A stretch of 8,390 bases of DNA, from NCBI GenBank assembly GCA_003567575.1, contig PWZG01000456.1, positions 1 through 8,390 on the forward strand. The letters are read 5' to 3'. The DNA comes from PVC group bacterium. GTDB taxonomy: Bacteria > Verrucomicrobiota > Kiritimatiellia > CAIKKV01 > PXCX01. Position 1 is the first letter of the stretch. Each line of letters opens with the position of its first letter. This document shows, piece by piece, positions 6,530 through 8,390 of this stretch. Below the pieces are notes generated by a model. That model saw only the letters and a program-made list of their open reading frames with translations, searched no databases and had not been told where the DNA came from. Made by a program: the position numbers and the translations under genes.

Positions 6530-7314
6530 TGGATGGTATGACACACAGAAACAAGATATCGTTGGAGACGTTGCTCCGGAACCAGCGCATGGTATCCATC
6601 CTTCGCAAGGCTGCAGTTGCGATGTTGCCGATGCTTCTAGTATTCGCCACCGCCGGATGCCGTTCACCGGCGCCGGATGCCGACCGGTCCGATCCATACC
6701 GGCCCGTTGCTCCGGACAAACTTGCGCAAACGGCCGTTCCCGCGGATGACGCCGCCGGTCCGGTATCGCCGCCGCCGACGGTGACTTTCGGAGACTCCGA
6801 TTTGCCACAAGCCGCCGACATCGCACAACCCGCCATACGGCTGCGGTTGTTGCAGGCGGGCGACCGGCTCGAAGTTTTTTTACACGGAATCCCCAACCCG
6901 AAGGAATTGGCGGCGGTCGTCGATGAAGACGGTTACATTACCATGCCGCATATCGGTCAAGTCCAGGTGGCGGGGAAAACAGGATCCGAGGTCGAACGAT
7001 TGATCGAAAGACGCTACATCGAAGAGGAGTATTACCGCAGCGTAACATGCGTGGTAATTCCGCCGCGTATCCAGTTCTTCGTACGCGGCGAAGTGAAACA
7101 GCCGGGGCGATATCCATTGACGAGGGATGTAACCTTGCTGCAGGCGATCGCGATGGCGGGCGGCTATACGGATCATGCACAACCGCGAAGCATCAACATT
7201 CTGCGAGGATCGCTGTCGATTGATGTCAACGCACGCAACATAGAAAGAGGTCAGGATCCTTCGCCACCCATCGAGCCGGGCGACATTATTGTGGTGCCCA
7301 GACGACGGTGGTAA
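6529..7314 (+). CDS. Polysaccharide export lipoprotein (GumB/Wza-type, Poly_export + SLBB)
   Basis: This is the partner of the co-polymerase and should form the periplasmic/outer-membrane conduit for the polymer. Of 261 residues, 21-43 form a lipoprotein signal peptide (basic MVSILRK, a hydrophobic stretch, then ATAG before C44). Residues 45-100 are a Pro/Asp-rich linker. The Poly_export domain follows (about 104-178, LLQAGDRLEVFLHGIPNP), then one SLBB fold (about 181-235, FFVRGEVKQPGRYPL) and a closing PGDIIVVPRRRW. It is shorter than E. coli Wza (about 380 residues) and lacks the C-terminal amphipathic helix that crosses the outer membrane, so it is closer to GumB. The lipobox residue at -3 is Thr rather than Leu, which is a mild oddity. 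I kept ATG 6529 because it overlaps the upstream stop and GGGAG lies 13 nt before it. ATG 6589 would give a more typical lipoprotein signal length. Confidence 0.92.
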   Translation: MDGMTHRNKISLETLLRNQRMVSILRKAAVAMLPMLLVFATAGCRSPAPDADRSDPYRPVAPDKLAQTAVPADDAAGPVSPPPTVTFGDSDLPQAADIAQPAIRLRLLQAGDRLEVFLHGIPNPKELAAVVDEDGYITMPHIGQVQVAGKTGSEVERLIERRYIEEEYYRSVTCVVIPPRIQFFVRGEVKQPGRYPLTRDVTLLQAIAMAGGYTDHAQPRSINILRGSLSIDVNARNIERGQDPSPPIEPGDIIVVPRRRW

Positions 7315-7344
7315 GAAAAAAAACGAAAAAATGTTTTTTGGCGC

Positions 7345-7372
7345 TTGACGTTATTTAGTTTTTTGGTACACT
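7345..7372 (+). promoter_or_regulatory. Extended -10 promoter of the coiled-coil protein gene
   Basis: TTGACG (7345-7350) and TACACT (7367-7372) are separated by 16 nt. TGG directly before the -10 gives an extended -10 (TGN). The surrounding sequence is AT-rich (A and T runs at 7315-7340), unlike the coding regions on either side. Transcription would start near 7379, about 67 nt before the ATG. No good intrinsic terminator for the upstream export genes is visible in this gap. Confidence 0.65.
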
Positions 7373-7433
7373 GACATTATCGCATTATTAGTTGAAGCGG
7401 AAAACGGTTTTGAACAGGGTTTTAAACACAAAT

Positions 7434-7441
7434 GAGGAGGG
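7434..7441 (+). promoter_or_regulatory. Strong Shine-Dalgarno fixing the start at 7446
   Basis: GAGGAGGG lies 4 nt before ATG 7446 and is by far the best ribosome binding site in the window. It decides for 7446 over the in-frame upstream ATG at 7392, because the extra 18 residues would be translated through the Shine-Dalgarno and would put a charged segment before the signal peptide. Confidence 0.8.
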
Positions 7442-7445
7442 TTCG

Positions 7446-8093
7446 ATGAAAGATTGGAAAATGGGTATCGCGATGATGTCGGCTTTGGTAATCGTATTCG
7501 GTTGTCTGGCCATTCCAGTTCATGCGGGGGAAGCAGCCGTTCAGGAAGCTCAAGTGGCGAATGAACAGGCACAGAGAGCGCTGGAAGTAGCACAGGCCGC
7601 CGTAACCGACGCGGAAAATGCGCTTGAAGCCGCCATCGAGACAGGAGACGGTCGCGAGATTCGCGCAGCGCGACGTCAACTCCGAAATGCACAGCGTCAA
7701 CTGCGTCGCGCCGAAAGTATGGCGGCACAGGTTCAAGAGGCGCTAGAACGCGCGCAAGACGCCGCGCAGCGAGCTGCCGATGCGCCTGACGATGCCGAGC
7801 GGGAGCGTAACGCCGCATTAGCGATCGCGCGCGCATCAGCGGCACGAGCCTCCTCCATCGCCGAGCAAATGCGCCAACTGTGGCTCGATCCCGATGCCGT
7901 GCATGTGGAAGACATTGTAGTGCCGACCACCACAACCACTACGACCACGACACAGGCTGATCCGACTCCGCAGGCGGCCAGGAGAGTCATCCAACCCGCA
8001 CCCATCGTCGTCGAGCGGCGTGCTGCTCCCCGCACCATTACGCGTGTAGTTCCGGTCCCCGTGCCGACACCGACGCCGGTTGGAGAGATGTAA
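7446..8093 (+). CDS. Secreted Ala/Gln-rich coiled-coil protein with Thr9 linker and Pro-rich tail
   Basis: I do not recognise a family for this 215-residue protein. Residues 1-27 are a Sec signal peptide (hydrophobic SALVIVFGCLAIPVHA, cleavage likely after VHA). A lipoprotein reading at C20 is less likely because Phe precedes the Gly. Residues 29-145 are rich in Ala, Gln, Glu and Arg, with heptad-like spacing broken at GDG (67-69) and DAPDD (112-116), suggesting three helices or a coiled-coil. Then come nine threonines (161-169) using four different Thr codons, and a basic/Pro tail with VPVPVPTPTPV (202-212). It would act in the periplasm or cell envelope. It has its own promoter, strong Shine-Dalgarno and terminator, so it is probably monocistronic and well expressed. 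A structural envelope role similar to small coiled-coil envelope proteins is inference. Its location within the EPS locus suggests, but does not show, a role in that pathway. Confidence 0.85.
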   Translation: MKDWKMGIAMMSALVIVFGCLAIPVHAGEAAVQEAQVANEQAQRALEVAQAAVTDAENALEAAIETGDGREIRAARRQLRNAQRQLRRAESMAAQVQEALERAQDAAQRAADAPDDAERERNAALAIARASAARASSIAEQMRQLWLDPDAVHVEDIVVPTTTTTTTTTQADPTPQAARRVIQPAPIVVERRAAPRTITRVVPVPVPTPTPVGEM

Positions 8094-8147
8094 GAGCGGA
8101 TATCTGCATAAGATGCGGATTGTGACTTAAGCAAAAAGGTTACTACG

Positions 8148-8190
8148 GTTCCGCGGACAGTCTGAACAGACAGTCCGCGGAACTTTTTTT
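8148..8190 (+). terminator. Intrinsic terminator
   Basis: Arms GTTCCGCGGAC (8148-8158) and GTCCGCGGAAC (8173-8183) pair perfectly over 11 bp. After an A-A mismatch the stem continues with GTCT/AGAC around a GAAC loop. Seven T residues (8184-8190) follow at once. This is a textbook Rho-independent terminator for the coiled-coil protein gene, 55 nt after its stop. Confidence 0.93.
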
Positions 8191-8207
8191 GTTCCATCGA
8201 CGGCATT

Positions 8208-8390
8208 ATGAACAGCAGGTACAACAGTAGTGGTAAGCAACGAAAAACCGTCCGTACGATCGGATGGCGGTACGGCGGCGGTATATTGCTGCTGCTGGTT
8301 TCGTTGGCGGGCGTGTGGCAAGCGGGGCGCGCATCACGGGCGTATGCCTTGATGTACGAAGCCCTTTTCGGCGAGACACGGCGTGACGCC
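8208..8390 (+). CDS. N-terminus of a membrane-anchored protein, cut by the window end
   Basis: ATG 8208 opens a frame that stays open for 61 codons to the last base of the window. Residues 1-22 are strongly basic (MNSRYNSSGKQRKTVRTIGW). Residues 23-39 (YGGGILLLLVSLAGVWQ) form one hydrophobic segment, followed by RASRAYALMYEALFGETRRDA. A positive N-terminus followed by a single membrane segment suggests a type II anchor or the first helix of a larger membrane protein. By position it may belong to the EPS cluster, but nothing visible identifies it. No good Shine-Dalgarno precedes the ATG, and the terminator's T-run ends only 17 nt upstream. No earlier in-frame start exists, because a TGA lies at 8163-8165. 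Confidence 0.65.
   Translation, partial: MNSRYNSSGKQRKTVRTIGWRYGGGILLLLVSLAGVWQAGRASRAYALMYEALFGETRRDA

Noticed and set aside
7315..7341. A-run then T-run after the export lipoprotein gene as a terminator
   Set aside because: The only stem is A6/T6 with a 2- to 4-nt loop and no GC pairs, so it is too weak for an intrinsic terminator. It is more likely AT-rich promoter-upstream DNA.
7351..7935. 194-codon open frame on the minus strand opposite the coiled-coil gene
   Set aside because: Its translation is Arg/His/Leu-rich with no motif, which is typical of the complement of an Ala/Arg-rich gene. The forward frame has the promoter, Shine-Dalgarno, signal peptide and terminator.
8094..8147. Promoter for the partial gene at the right end
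   Set aside because: The best pairs (TTGGAG/TATCTG at 15 nt, TTGTGA/TACTAC at 15 nt) have poor -10 boxes and short spacing.
7733..8224. 163-codon minus-strand open frame crossing the terminator
   Set aside because: It reads through the intrinsic terminator hairpin, and its Val and Ala/Ser runs mirror the Thr codons and Ala-rich helix of the forward gene. It is a shadow.

Overview
The window comes from a moderately GC-rich Gram-negative (diderm) bacterium. Diderm is inferred from a lipoprotein of the Wza/GumB outer-membrane exporter family paired with a Wzc/GumC-type inner-membrane partner. The non-HemE uroporphyrinogen-decarboxylase-like protein at the left end has an N-terminus (FNMEFGYWEENF) that I associate with Lentisphaerota, Kiritimatiellota, Planctomycetota and relatives. 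I therefore lean towards the PVC superphylum, but this rests on memory of the family and nothing in the window proves it. I see no rRNA, tRNA, CRISPR, insertion sequence or phage gene.

Layout. Bases 1-163 are non-coding and carry short 7-nt-period repeats. Bases 164-1288 (+) encode the UroD-family protein. It converges with argS (arginyl-tRNA synthetase, 1289-3025, -), and the two stop codons abut in one TGATCA. The 128-bp divergent gap after argS holds plausible back-to-back promoters whose -10 boxes overlap. Bases 3154-4254 (+) encode a multi-pass membrane protein of unknown function with a long charged, repetitive N-terminal tail.

From 4255 onward the window is an exopolysaccharide (EPS) secretion locus. 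A strong sigma70-type promoter and a leader of about 93 nt precede a Wzc-like polysaccharide co-polymerase fused to a BY-kinase (4394-6529). Its stop codon overlaps the start of a GumB/Wza-type export lipoprotein (6529-7314). A separate unit follows, with an extended -10 promoter, a strong Shine-Dalgarno, a secreted coiled-coil protein with a Thr9 linker and Pro-rich tail (7446-8093), and a clear intrinsic terminator (8148-8190). Just past the terminator, a membrane-anchored protein begins and runs off the window.

How the genes work together. The co-polymerase/kinase would control chain length and polymerisation at the inner membrane, and the lipoprotein would carry the polymer through the periplasm and outer membrane. 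No glycosyltransferase, flippase, polymerase or tyrosine phosphatase is visible, so the rest of the locus probably lies to the right. I found no convincing new defence or mobile system. The least explained parts are the coiled-coil protein, the membrane protein at 3154-4254, and the EPS leader.
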